Source of the DNA: Penium margaritaceum
Taxonomy: Eukaryota > Streptophyta > Zygnematophyceae > Desmidiales > Peniaceae
Reading direction: 5' to 3'
DNA: 30,063 nucleotides
NCBI GenBank assembly: GCA_023375785.1
Contig: SZWC01000512.1
Location: forward strand, 220,849-250,911
Positions 10,210-19,460 of the stretch are shown in pieces. Within the stretch, counting starts at the first letter, position 1. Every line of letters starts with the position of its first letter. Under the pieces are notes generated by a model, which ran no database searches, was not told the origin of the DNA, and was given only the letters and a program-made list of their open reading frames with translations. Made by a program: the position numbers and the translations under genes.

Positions 10210-10341
10210 CGAGCTGCTTGTCTTGCATGCTATTTGCAAGCAACATCACTAGATGCACCTTTGGGAGGAGTCACAGGTGACAAGACCCTCTCGTCCTCTG
10301 TCCTCAGCTTGGTCTGTTGAGTCCACACATATCCTGCTGGG

Positions 10342-10962
10342 GTGTCAATCGAGGGGGGGATGCATTGTTTGTTGATGACCACGGTGGAGATCAGCATTGG
10401 TGAGGTGACAACTATGGAGCGTAGGATGGTTGAGGGGGATGACGCTACACAGCCGGCTCAGTTAGCGGAGCGTTCAACGGGGGGAGACGTGCACCCTGAT
10501 GGAGACTCTTCGCCTGAGGAGGATTGGTCCGATGTTGAGTCAGATTCAGAGATGGAGATGGAGATCATTGATGCATTGGCGGATGTCGTGACGATGGCCG
10601 ATGCAGGAGCTACGCCTCATGATGTGCTCGCCCTCGTATTAGCTAGTGTAGAGACAGCCGCCATGGTGCTAGGAGCAGCAAGAGGAGGAGCAGATGATAT
10701 AACTGATGATGCTCGGCGCACAGTTGACACCGAGGTGGTTTTGGCAGATAGTTTTGGGCAGCCAGAGCTTGTGATCAACAGCCAGGACAAGGTAGACTTC
10801 CTCTATGTGGACCAGTCGTCCGATGTAGAGTGGTCAGACGCGGAGTCGGAGGCAGACGTAGAGGCCCAATGCCGTATCTGTAGAAGGCGCAGCACGTGCA
10901 CGAGATGGTCCTTGGGTGAGAGCAAACGTTCGTGTGTGCAACATGTCAGTAGGAGCAGATGA
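10342..10962 (+). CDS. Acidic middle segment of the gag-like protein (hypothetical)
   Basis: Up to 206 residues, frame 1. The conserved start of the block is MTTVEISIGEV (from about 10375), which matches MTTVELRIDIADE in the inverted copy. It then becomes very acidic (EEDWSDVESDSEMEMEI near residues 65-75, DVEWSDAESEADVEA near residues 160-175), with an Ala/Val-rich helix between. The second acidic block also has a counterpart in the inverted copy. Frame closes with TGA at 10960. No known domain seen. Probably one exon-free part of a single long polyprotein together with the neighbouring segments, now frameshifted. Confidence 0.45.
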   Translation: MSIEGGMHCLLMTTVEISIGEVTTMERRMVEGDDATQPAQLAERSTGGDVHPDGDSSPEEDWSDVESDSEMEMEIIDALADVVTMADAGATPHDVLALVLASVETAAMVLGAARGGADDITDDARRTVDTEVVLADSFGQPELVINSQDKVDFLYVDQSSDVEWSDAESEADVEAQCRICRRRSTCTRWSLGESKRSCVQHVSRSR

Positions 10963-11559
10963 TCTTGCACTCGTCACCCCTGCATGTGTGGCTGCGATAG
11001 AGAGCGCGGGGCAAGCTACGGACCTCCGGGTCATGGCTCCCTTGACCTCCACGGTGATTTTAGCCGGCAAAATCATTGCACAAATTCAAGCCACAGTTCT
11101 TGTGCACAGGCATCCAATTTCTGCAGTGGACGCATAGGAGGTAGTCATAGCTTGAGTGGAGGTGCCTGTGTACGACTTTATAGGCGGAATCTAGGGTTTC
11201 AACAGCCGTTGGTACACCGTGGTTGTTCGGTCACGACAGGCTGCTACCGAGTACATGGAGGATGTGCACACACATCTCGAGGGAGCTAAGGGATCTCCAC
11301 GGGGTACACATTTGCGATGGGTGGACCTCCAGGAGCACTTGGATGATGGGCTGCCCACCAGGGGTCGGGAGGAGCACTAGAGACACACGCACGTTCGATG
11401 ACCGCGACGAGACCAAAGATGCAAATGTACCCACAGATGCCGACGTTTGGATAGTAGCTGATGGCCAAGCAACAGGTGTGTTAGCAGCAGCCGGTGCCCT
11501 TGTAGTAGGTGTTCCTACAGTGCCATACGATTTACGTGGCGACTAATTGTCTGGTGCCA

Positions 11560-12034
11560 ACGCACTGCTAGAGCTCGTGGCGAGGGAGCACTTGAGTTGA
11601 CGACTGACGTAGAGGACATCGACTTGTGCAACGAGAAGGCGAAGCTACACTCCTTCCTACGGGACAAGGCCGCAAGGTTGGAGGAGGCCGTGGCTTGCAC
11701 TGATGTGCACGCGAAAGAAGTATACCTTCAGGTTCGTGTTGTGACTAATCGCCTACATGTTGCAGATGCAGCTAACCGGTCGGCATCCGGGTCAGATATT
11801 GTTGAGCTACACACGCGGTTTGATGTTGCGAAGGCTACGAGACAATATGCATCGCAGTAGTTGGTGGCCATCCGGTAGGTGATGCGGTTGGAGGAGGCCC
11901 TCGGCACTACACCACTCGTAGCCGCAGGTGACAACAGCGATAACGACGATAGTGTCAACGACGCTATCGGAGGAGGCTGTGTACATGCACGTCTCATCAG
12001 CATCGTTCTCACCCTTGCGATTGCTACGATGTGA
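11560..12034 (+). CDS. Acidic coiled-coil C-terminus of the gag-like protein (with in-frame TAGs)
   Basis: Frame 2. VEDIDLCNEKAKLHSFLRD is followed by RLEEAVACTDVHAKEV and ELHTRFDVAKATRQYASQ, a heptad-like, charged helix. A TAG at 11858 follows, yet the frame continues with conserved coiled-coil and acidic residues (LEEALGTTPL, then DNSDNDDSVNDA) to a TGA at 12032, interrupted only by a second TAG at 11876. The inverted copy aligns throughout (EEDVDLWDEQ, EQVELHTRIESAEAAR, LEEDLSTAPL, then an Asp-rich tail ending in TGA at 14408-14410) and shares the first TAG. Either TAG ended the protein and the tail is translated rarely or not at all, or TAG was read as an amino acid. Confidence 0.45.
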
Positions 12035-12127
12035 TATGTGGCCATGGGAGGGCCGTGCTCCCTCCACAGGAGATATGTTGTGCATGTCTGTCAGCCCTCC
12101 ACCTGCTACTAACCTCTGCTATACAAG

Positions 12128-12647
12128 GGGAGTTTTAGTATGTGGTCAACATTGGTAGAGGGGCAAATGGTTGCGACCCGCACACATGGTGGTTTGTACC
12201 AGTGTGAAAGGGAAACCCAAAACCTTGAAACCACCATCACTGTTGATGCGTTGTCAGGCTCTGCAGCCAAGGAGGAGTGTTGGTTTGTGATCTTTGGCTT
12301 GACACACTTTGTTCCGTTCGGGGTTATGTTAGTCGAGACTCGCACACCTGGTGAGTTGCACTGGTGTGATGTGGAGAACCATTGCCTTCGTGTGTTATGG
12401 ATGCTTCATGCATGCGTGCAGGTGTGGTCGAGACTTGGACACCAAAAGACATGTTTTGGGGTAACAAGGAGACTCTATTACGTTGTATCCGTCGCATGAT
12501 GTGTTATGTCCGTGCATGGTTGATGCAAGGACACTTGGTGGGTTGTGTCAGTATCACGAGGAGACCTTTTGATATGGTTGCATGCGTTGTCGTTGCCTCC
12601 CTTTGCTCAGCCATTGTGGTCTTCACAGATTTGTAAGCCACGAGGAG
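12128..12647 (+). promoter_or_regulatory. Series of polypurine tract plus LTR-start cassettes
   Basis: Three purine tracts are each followed at once by an LTR-start-like sequence: ACAAGGGGAG then TTTTAGTATGTGG (12138), GGAGGAG then TGTTGGTTTGTG (12278), and CGAGGAG then TGTTGGTGTGTG (12648). Only the last is the real U3 start of this element. In the inverted sibling the LTR begins at the counterpart of the first. The region also holds four copies of a roughly 50-bp module (near 12169-12223, 12331-12384, 12424-12478 and 12518-12574). Confidence 0.65.
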
Positions 12648-13042
12648 TGTTGGTGTGTGTAGCTTCCACCCGTTACGACCCATGGCCGTGGCAGCTACGG
12701 CTACACCTGGAGCTAATGGTGAGTGGCATTTGTACTAGAGATCGTGACATCCCGACGGGACTCCGGATCGTCCAAGGACTTATCCATCAGCTATGACATG
12801 ACAGGTGTGACTCAGATGATGCGTCTCTACAGCTAGACTGGCTGGTCTGGTGTTGCTGGAATCTTCTCGGTAGTTGAGACCCACGCACTCGGTAGCCTGT
12901 ACCCGTGCAATGAGGAGACCTGCGACTTTGGTGTACTTCCCATCGTGGAAAGCACACGCTGACATCGCGGTACTGCACACATACATTCATGGGTGCTCTC
13001 AATGCAGTCTAGAGTGCTCTAGAATTTCTCCGTGGACAGGCC
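12648..13042 (+). repeat. 3' LTR of pol-less element, piece 1
   Basis: Matches 7297-7684 of the 5' LTR and ends at GACAGGCC, where the inverted element is inserted. The last five bases AGGCC (13038-13042) are repeated at 18702-18706, where the LTR resumes. Confidence 0.88.
13038..13042. repeat. Target-site duplication AGGCC, left copy
   Basis: AGGCC here and at 18702-18706 flank the inverted element exactly. The uninterrupted 5' LTR has a single AGGCC at the same place (near 7681-7685), which shows the empty site. Confidence 0.88.
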
Positions 13043-14249
13043 TCAGAAAATGCATAGAAGCTTCCTAGCGACATAACTGCTGACTGGGTTTCACTGCCTG
13101 GTCAGACGGTGACAACAGTCACAAGCCGTTCACACAACGGCAAGGGTCTGGCTAGGAGACACAAGTCAGAGTGTCATAATACTTCAATAGCATTTGCAGA
13201 GAGGAAACGAAAACTGAGCAACAACAAGCCTGAATAGTTGCTGGCCGCCTTGAGTCGCTAGGGCTGGCAGTGTTTTTGTACTTGCTCAAACTAGCATTAA
13301 ACCACAATTTTGGCCGTAACTCGCTACTCAGGTGTTGGAAACACGCGCTGTCTACACCAGAATGTGCAAAACAATGAGCTCTACGCAACAGACCCATGCA
13401 AGGTGGGTTCGCATGTTCCAGACATGAATAACAAGCAAAACAAGGAAATTGGCAAAAATGGCTAGTCCACTGAGAAAATTCTAGAGCACTCTTAACTGCA
13501 CTGAGAGCACCCATAAATGTATGAGTGCAGTACCGAGATGTAAGCGTGTCCTTCCTCGGACGGGAAGCACACCAAAGTTGCAGGTCTCCTCATTGCACTG
13601 GTAGATGCTACCGGGTGCGTGGGTCTCGACCACAGAGAAAACTCCAACAACAACACACCAGCCAGTCAGATTGTACAGACGCATCATCTATGTCACACAT
13701 GTCATGCCGTAGTTGCTGGATAAGTTCCTGGACAATCTGGAGTCCCGCCGGGTCGTCACAATCTCCAGTACGGCCGCCCCTCACCATCAGCTCCGGGTGC
13801 ACTCGTAGCTGCCACGGCCATGGCTTATGAATGGTGGAAGCCACACACACCAACACCCCTCCCTGGCTGACGTAGTCGTCACCACCATAAACACCAACCA
13901 CATTACAAGGTCTCCTCGTGACAATGGTGGAACCCACCAATTGCCCGGGTCTAGACCGTGAAAGACGTAAAGCACACACCCATGGGCCAAACATCCCATA
14001 AGAGGTACAAAGCAACAAGGCCTCCTCATGACCCTCGAATGTGTCTCCGGGGTTCGGGTCTCGAACACACTTGCTCGCATGCATGAAGCATACACAACAC
14101 ATGGAGGCAATGGGTCTTCAGGTCACACCGGTACAAGTCACTTGGTGCACGGGTCTCAACCAGCGTAACCTCGACTAGAGCATCGTGCCAGACACATCCC
14201 AACCACGCTGTCCGCACAAGGGTGTCACACAAAAGCCCACATACCAACA
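13043..14249 (-). repeat. Long 3' LTR (1207 bp) of the inverted element
   Basis: On the minus strand it starts TGTTGGTATGTGGGC at 14249 after the purine tract CTCAGGGGGAG (14250-14260) and ends TTCTGA at 13043. Its inner 813 bp (13043-13855) correspond to the short LTR of the host element; a second purine tract and TGTTGGTGTGTG lie inside it at about 13855-13866. The terminal CA has become GA. Confidence 0.85.
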
Positions 14250-14407
14250 CTCCCCCTGAGTTGCAGAGGCTGATAGCATGAGCAAAGCTGATAGCTGTGC
14301 ACAACATCCCCCCTGAGGAGGGAGCACAGCACCCCCATGACCACATACACATGCATAGCAATAGCAAGGGTGATAAGAATGAGAAAGGGACATACACGCA
14401 TGTAGCC

Positions 14408-15200
14408 TCACCCCGGAGCGCCGTCGTCGCTATCGTCGTCATCGTTGTCATAGTCGACACTACTGTCATCACCTACTGATCTGAGTGGTGCAGTGCTCAG
14501 GTCCTCCTCCAAAATAATCACCTGTTGTATGGCCTCCTACTGCTGAGCTGTACATTACCTTGCGGCCTCCGCAGACTCGATGCGTGTGTGGAGCTCGACC
14601 TGCTCTTGCATGGCAGCCGATCGACTTGCTATATTTGGGGCATGTAGGGGGTCTGTCGCAGAATGGACGTGACGGTGGACCTCGATTCTGTGTGCGTCCG
14701 CACGAGCCACGGCCTCCTATAGTCTTGGCGTCTCATCCTGTAGGCAGGAGTGGAGCTACGCCTGCTCATCCCACAAGTCAACATCCTCTTCCTCAGTCAT
14801 CGACTAAGGTGCTGCCTGGCCACGAGCTGCTAGTAGGGCGTAAGAGCAAGACAATGGGTTGCGACGTAAGTCATCTGGGACTGTAGGTACGGCTGCTGAG
14901 AAGACACCTGCTGCTCGTGACACAACTGTCGCTTGGCCATCAGCTACTTGCCAAAGTCAGCATGTGAAGGTGCATCTGCATCCACGGCGTCGTCGCAGTC
15001 ATCAAAGGTGCGGTCAATGTCGTGGTGCTCCTCGCGACCCCTAGGGCGCAACCCATCATCCACTTGCTGTTGGATGTCCAGCTATTCCAGACGTGCATCC
15101 TGGAGAGACCACTCAGCTGCCTCAAAAGGCTTGTGTACATCCTCCACACATTCCTCAACAGCCCGTCGTGCCGGAACATCCACGGTGTAACAGCGGCTGC
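14408..15200 (-). CDS. Coiled-coil and Asp-rich C-terminus of gag-like protein (inverted copy)
   Basis: Minus strand. Reading in from about 15200: AAVEECVEDVHKPFEAAEW, LDIQQQVDDGLRPRGREEH, EEDVDLWDEQ, EQVELHTRIESAEAAR and LEEDLSTAPL, then an acidic run of Asp residues and a TGA at 14408-14410. The order and spacing match 11230-12034 of the host copy. TAG at 14537-14539 is shared with TAG 11858 of the host copy. TAA at 14555-14557 sits where the host copy has CAA, and the CAG at 14522-14524 sits where the host copy has TAG. Other TAGs correspond to AAG and GAG, and at least one frameshift is present, so decay has also occurred. Confidence 0.45.
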
Positions 15201-15865
15201 TCACCTCTTGAGCTCGACCATGAGATTCTGCACGTGCACCTCCGCTCTAGCCACGGCTGCCTCCTGAGCATCCATCGCAAAGTGCAAGCACTCGTGCACG
15301 GGAACTATAGCTGTGTCATCGGCTGGAAACCCCATAGTGTTAGCAATGTTGATCAAGACACCCATGTGCCGGAGGTCCGTAGCTTGCTCTGCGTCCTCCA
15401 TGGTGGCTGCTACAAGCTCATCATGCATCGCCGACGTTTCACACACACGGAAGTCGGCCGTCGTATAAGGGTCATCTCGCGCCCGTGCTACAGCTAATTC
15501 AAACACGGCAGCACACTGGCCTCTACGTCTATCACTGACTCCGTGTTTGACCAATTTCCCATGTATGACTCGTTGTCCTCACAAGGGACGACTGCCCCCT
15601 CCCGGCGGTCAGCCACATGCTCCTGCCGTACGCGACCATCTGACACATCAATCCTGTGTTGTCCTGTATTCGTCGGCAAGCACTCCATCCCGCCACCGGC
15701 CGATGGAGTGGTAGAAACCACGAGGGGGTGGCGCACCAACTCCGCCACAGGGGACGAGGGTGACGCCTCTGTTGCAACTCCTGCCACCACCATAGCAACT
15801 CCTATCTTCCCGGCCATCGTCAATATATCAACAGCCTCTGCTGCCTCTCTTATTCCCTCCGCCAC
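15201..15865 (-). CDS. Middle segment of gag-like protein (inverted copy), two frames
   Basis: The upstream frame (15865-15494) carries an Ala/Val-rich helix and an acidic block (YMGNWSNTESVIDVEAS) equivalent to DVEWSDAESEADVEA of the host copy. The downstream frame (15554-15201) contains EQATDLRHMGVLINIA and VPVHECLHFAMDAQEAAV, matching GQATDLRVMAPLTSTVILA and VLVHRHPISAVDA near 11010-11135. A frame change separates the two. Function unknown. Conservation between copies suggests a protein-coding past. Confidence 0.42.
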
Positions 15866-15880
15866 ATCAGCTTCAATATC

Positions 15881-16905
15881 CTATGCGATCTCCAAGGCTG
15901 ACTCAGACAAACAGTCCTCTCCCATAGCGGAGGCGTCTGTCCCCTCCAAATTATGTGCCAACTGAGTGCGTCGCGCACCTTCGTCTGCTATGTCAATCCT
16001 CAGCTCCACGGTAGTCATCGGGTAACACTCCGTCCCCCCCACGACTGACACACCGGCAGAAGCTGAGAGGGGATGACATACTGATCCCGTGACCGGGGAC
16101 AAGGGAATGGGCTCCTCAATGATGTCCGTCACTACTGGTGCTGCTGCTTTTGGCACTGCTGCTGTTGGCTGGGCACGTCTCACGGGGCGTTCCATCTGCT
16201 GTCTCCCGCGGCGAGTGCGTGCACGAGGGGTGTTGGTAGAAGGGACGGCTAAGAGAGCGGTAGGGTCGGAGGTCAAGATGACTCTGACTGACTCCAGGAG
16301 AGAGCGGAGGGCGTAGGATGTGGAGCGGAGGACGGATGGCGAGGCATCGTTGGGTGAAAAAACTGTCAGAGCTGAGGATGGCGAGGAGGAAGACGGAGGT
16401 GTTTGCATCGAGCACGGTGGCAATGGAACGCTCATAGACAATATGGTCTGTGAACTGTTGCACCATGCGCTTAAGACCTTGGAGCTCGGTGTACAACACT
16501 ACTATAGCTCGAGTGAGGGGTGCCACGGTATTGGTTGACAACGTCTCCTAGTCGGATGGTGAAGACAAAGGGTGGGACCAAATCCAAGGCGGTCGCCACC
16601 CGGCACGGCGCTGGCAACATTGGCGCCAGCCATGGTCCCAATTGCCATAGTAGTAACAGGCAAAGATGATAGACACCCAAGGCGTGTGCCACGGCCGAAA
16701 CGGCCAGTGTAGACTAGGCGTCTGCCACGCACGCAGTGCCGGTGCCAACCACGGCACCGGCTTCGCTCTCTGCCACGCCAATACATTCATCTCCGGAGCC
16801 TCCCATGGGTGAGTGCACAGGGCACTCGCTCTCGCTGGCACACGGCCACACGGGAAGGTGAGTGATCAAAGCGTAGTCTCTTAGACGTGCTGCGATTTCA
16901 TCAGG
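15881..16905 (-). pseudogene. gag: gag-like protein core with zinc-knuckle-like motif (inverted copy)
   Basis: Minus strand. It begins at the edge of the 431-bp insertion with ARLRDYALITHLPV, matching ARLRDIATFIS of the host copy. The knuckle-like motif at 16617-16658 again has Tyr at the second Cys position (C-Y-Y-Y-x4-H-x4-C). Downstream lie TRAIVVLYTELQGLKRMVQQ, a Pro/Ser-rich linker, and MTTVELRIDIADE at about 16010-16050. A TAG lies between the knuckle and the helix, and frames shift within the Ser/Pro linker. It is broken, but clearly homologous to 9525-10420. Confidence 0.58.
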
Positions 16906-17336
16906 AGGACGGCCACCACCACGCTGGTGGTGCGCTACTGTGCGACTGCTACGCGACTGCTATCCTAGTACCTGATGATTTTGTGCTCTTAAACAACTTA
17001 TGACCTGTAGTCTGAATTTGTTCTGGGTAAAAACATTTCTTTCTTCAAAATGAAGGAGATCACTTCAATGCGTAGTCTTACATTCGTTCTTCAAGGTAGG
17101 AGGTGGTCATGCTTAACCTCTGTCCTCTCAATTTTTAGTGTCAGTGCTCATTTGACACCGGAAAATCGGGCGCTCGGGTGGCCGTTGGAGGCTACACGAG
17201 CTTGTTTTCGATTTCGTTAGGTCGGTAGGTGCCAAACCTCCTCAAAGGAATGAATAAAACGTATTCGTTTTCCAGAAAGAATTTTCAGCTCGTAGCCAAA
17301 AAATGGCAGTTTGTGGCCCGAATAATTATTTAACAA
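16906..17336. mobile_element. 431-bp insertion with a perfect 13-bp target duplication
   Basis: CGATTTCATCAGG is repeated exactly at 16893-16905 and 17337-17349. The insertion interrupts the gag-like frame just before the ARLRD block, and removing it plus one repeat restores the alignment with the host copy. It has no terminal inverted repeats. One end has an 8-bp hairpin (CACCACCA/TGGTGGTG, near 16913-16932) and two GCGACTGCT repeats; the other end is AT-rich (17319-17336). Length and long duplication suggest target-primed retroposition (SINE or LINE fragment), but I found no convincing pol III A or B box. Confidence 0.65.
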
Positions 17337-17419
17337 CGATTTCATCAGGCAGTAGGGTATGTTGGTATCATGCGAACAATACACCGTGCAGCCTCAAATC
17401 ACTTATGGTACTACTACTG

Positions 17420-17790
17420 CTATTGCTGCTGCGTATGGCCACCGTTGGACCACGTCAACGGCGCTGGTCCTTGCCACACTTCTTGTAGCCGTAATGTTGT
17501 TGATGGTGCCGTTGCTGCTGTGGTTGCTACAACTGCACCGGTCGCCATCACCAACCAACGGTTGTGACGCTCAGCCACCTTGATTTTTTTCTTTTCCTTT
17601 TTTATTTTCACTGAACGCTCTATGCGCGTGGGTTGCCCCTTATTGGTATCTTTCTTGAGTGCACCACTCGAGGACCCCCCCTTCTTCTTTTTGTTTTTTA
17701 TTCCAGGAGCCACCTCCTCAAATGTCCCTTTTGGGTTTGTTCTAGGGTGTCCTACTCGAGGACCTCCCCTTCTCCTCTCGCAACGTTGCT
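17420..17790 (-). pseudogene. Basic and Ala/Thr-rich N-terminal segment of gag-like protein (inverted copy)
   Basis: Minus-strand open frame entering from the truncated LTR: two GGP/GGS-type basic blocks, a Lys-rich cluster (VKIKKEKKKIKVAER), then an Ala/Thr-rich stretch (VVATTAATAPSTTLR). It parallels 9120-9500 of the host copy. A start codon inside the element is not evident because the 5' end has been deleted. Confidence 0.4.
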
Positions 17791-17791
17791 T

Positions 17792-18701
17792 CTTAGGTGT
17801 TAGAAACACGAGCTGTCTGCACCAAAACGTGCAAAACAAAGAGCTCTACGCAACCGACCCACGCAAGGTGGGTTGACGTCGTTCAGACATGAATAGCAAG
17901 CAAAACAAGGAAATCGGCAAAAATGGCCTGTCCAGCGAGAAAACTCTAGAGCACTCTAAACTGCACTGGGAGCACCCATAAATGTAGGAGTGCAATATCG
18001 AGACGTCAGCGTGTGCTTTCCACGAAGGGAAGCACACCAAAGTCGGAGGTCTCCTCATCGCACCAGTAGAGGCTACCGAGTGCATGGGTCTCAACCACAG
18101 CGAAAATTCTAGCAACAACAGACCAGCCAATCAGGTTGTAGAGACGCATCATCTACGTCACATCTGTCATGCCGTAGCTGCTGGAAAATTCCGTAGACGA
18201 TCCGGTGTCTCGCAGGGTCATCACGATATCCAGTACGGCCGCCTCTCACCATCACCTACGGGTGCACTAGTAGCTATCACTGCTATGGCTCGTGATGGGT
18301 GGAAGCCAGACACACCAACACTCCCCCTGGCTGACACTTTCGTCACCACCATAAGCACCAACCACATTACAAGGTCTCCTTGTGACAGTGGTGGAACCCA
18401 CCAAGTGCCTGGATTTGGATCGTGCAAGACATAAATCACACACCCATGTGCCAAACATGACACAAGAGGTACAAAGCAACAAGGTCTCCTCGTGACCCTG
18501 GGACATGTCTCTGGGGTTCAGGTCTCGGCCACACGTGCTCACATGCATGAAGTATACATAACACATGGAGGCAATGGGTTTCTACGTCACACCGGGGTGC
18601 ACAGGTCTCGACTAGCATAACCTCAACTGGAGCATTGTGCCAGACACATCCTAACCACGTTGTCTTCATAAGGGTGTCACGCCAGAGCTCACACACCAAC
18701 A
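17792..18701 (-). repeat. Truncated 5' LTR of the inverted element
   Basis: On the minus strand it starts TGTTGGTGTGTGAGCTC at 18701, beside the AGGCC duplication, and follows the left LTR until the block at 17792 (GGTGTTAGAAACACG, equal to GGTGTTGGAAACACG near 13330). The remaining 290 bp or so and the primer site are gone. The internal second purine tract and TGTTGG lie at about 18320-18330. Confidence 0.83.
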
Positions 18702-18706
18702 AGGCC
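18702..18706. repeat. Target-site duplication AGGCC, right copy
   Basis: Pairs with 13038-13042 and marks where the host 3' LTR resumes. Confidence 0.88.
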
Positions 18707-18998
18707 ACTTTGGTCGATTTCCTTGTTTTGCACTCTATTCATGTGTAGATGATGCAAACCTACCTTGCATGGATCCGTTGCGTAGAGCTCGTTGTTGTAC
18801 ACGTTCTGATGCAGAGAGCACGTGATTGTGATGGATGAGCAGTGCGTTTCGGCCAAAACTTTGGTTTTAGGCTTGTTTGAGCAGGTATGAAAATACCGCC
18901 GCCCCTAGGACTCTAGGTGGCCATAAACTATTTAGGCTGGTTGCTGCTCATTTGTCATGCTCTAACTGCAATCATCTTAAATTTGAGCTTCCCGACAC
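18707..18998 (+). repeat. 3' LTR of pol-less element, piece 2
   Basis: Continues the LTR (ACTTTGGTCGATTTCCTTG, matching ATTTTGGCCAATTTCCTTG at 7686) up to GAGCTTCCCGACAC, where the hAT-like element is inserted. The 5' LTR shows the unbroken site as GAGCTTCCTAACAC near 7970-7983. Confidence 0.87.
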
Positions 18999-19021
18999 TA
19001 AGGCATGGCGTTGGAGATTGA
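18999..19021 (+). repeat. Left terminal inverted repeat of hAT-like element
   Basis: TAAGGCATGGCGTT followed by a G and GAGATTGA; partner at 29175-29197 with one mismatch. Confidence 0.82.
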
Positions 19022-19090
19022 TCAGGTATTGGAATAATGGAAATCTTGAAATCTCGAATCAATCTCGAACTTGGAGACGAGATCGATGTT

Positions 19091-19110
19091 GTCTCGAAGT
19101 ACTTCGAGAC
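19091..19110. repeat. Perfect 20-bp palindrome in the hAT-like subterminal region
   Basis: GTCTCGAAGTACTTCGAGAC is identical to its reverse complement and contains two inverted TCTCG words. It lies among about nine TCTCG/CGAGA words within 180 bp, a typical arrangement for subterminal transposase-binding motifs. Confidence 0.8.
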
Positions 19111-19213
19111 GAGATCGAAATTTGGGGCAACGCAAAAGAATTAGTGATGAGATTGATCTCGTCTCATCTCGTCTCGAACTTGCGCACCTGCGAATGCAAC
19201 CTAGCCAGGTATA

Positions 19214-19360
19214 GTGCGTTATGTGAATTCCAGGACTTATGGGATTCACAAGTGGCAGGAGTATCTTGAGACAACACGGCAGTTGGCAGACTTCTTGACC
19301 AAGGCACTAAAGCGCGAATTGTTCAAGAAGGCTGTGAGTTCAGTCGGCATGCATCCGTGA
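19214..19360 (+). pseudogene. pol: RNase H tail of an older Ty1/copia element
   Basis: A frame ending in TGA at 19358-19360 reads TTRQLADFLTKALKRELFKK, the ADxxTKxL block that closes copia RNase H. The young copia in this window has ADFLTQALSSNVFKAAV at the same place, so the two are relatives but not the same element. Everything upstream of about 19214 is missing. Confidence 0.8.
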
Positions 19361-19460
19361 GTGAATCTCTCTGTCCATGCTTGCGTTTCTGCTTGGCCAA
19401 GGGGAGTTTGGTTGTTGACTATGTCTCTGCCCGCACATGTACACTATGCCTGTGAGTCAT

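Larger units (their letters stand above)
13043..18701 (-). mobile_element. Second pol-less element of the same family, inverted, inside the 3' LTR
   Basis: Minus-strand LTR element: right (5') LTR 17792-18701 truncated on its inner side, coding region about 14400-17790, left (3') LTR 13043-14249. It is 5659 bp long, or about 5.2 kb without the 431-bp insertion at 16906-17336. The gag-like protein aligns with that of the host element at many points, but no pol is present. The primer site, the inner 290 bp or so of the 5' LTR and the GCA-rich leader are missing, so this copy suffered an internal deletion. Confidence 0.85.

Noticed and set aside
16950-17020. Possible C/D-box small nucleolar RNA in the 431-bp insertion (TGATGA and CTGA boxes)
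   Set aside because: The boxes are only about 45 nt apart, no terminal stem is visible, and such short motifs are common by chance.
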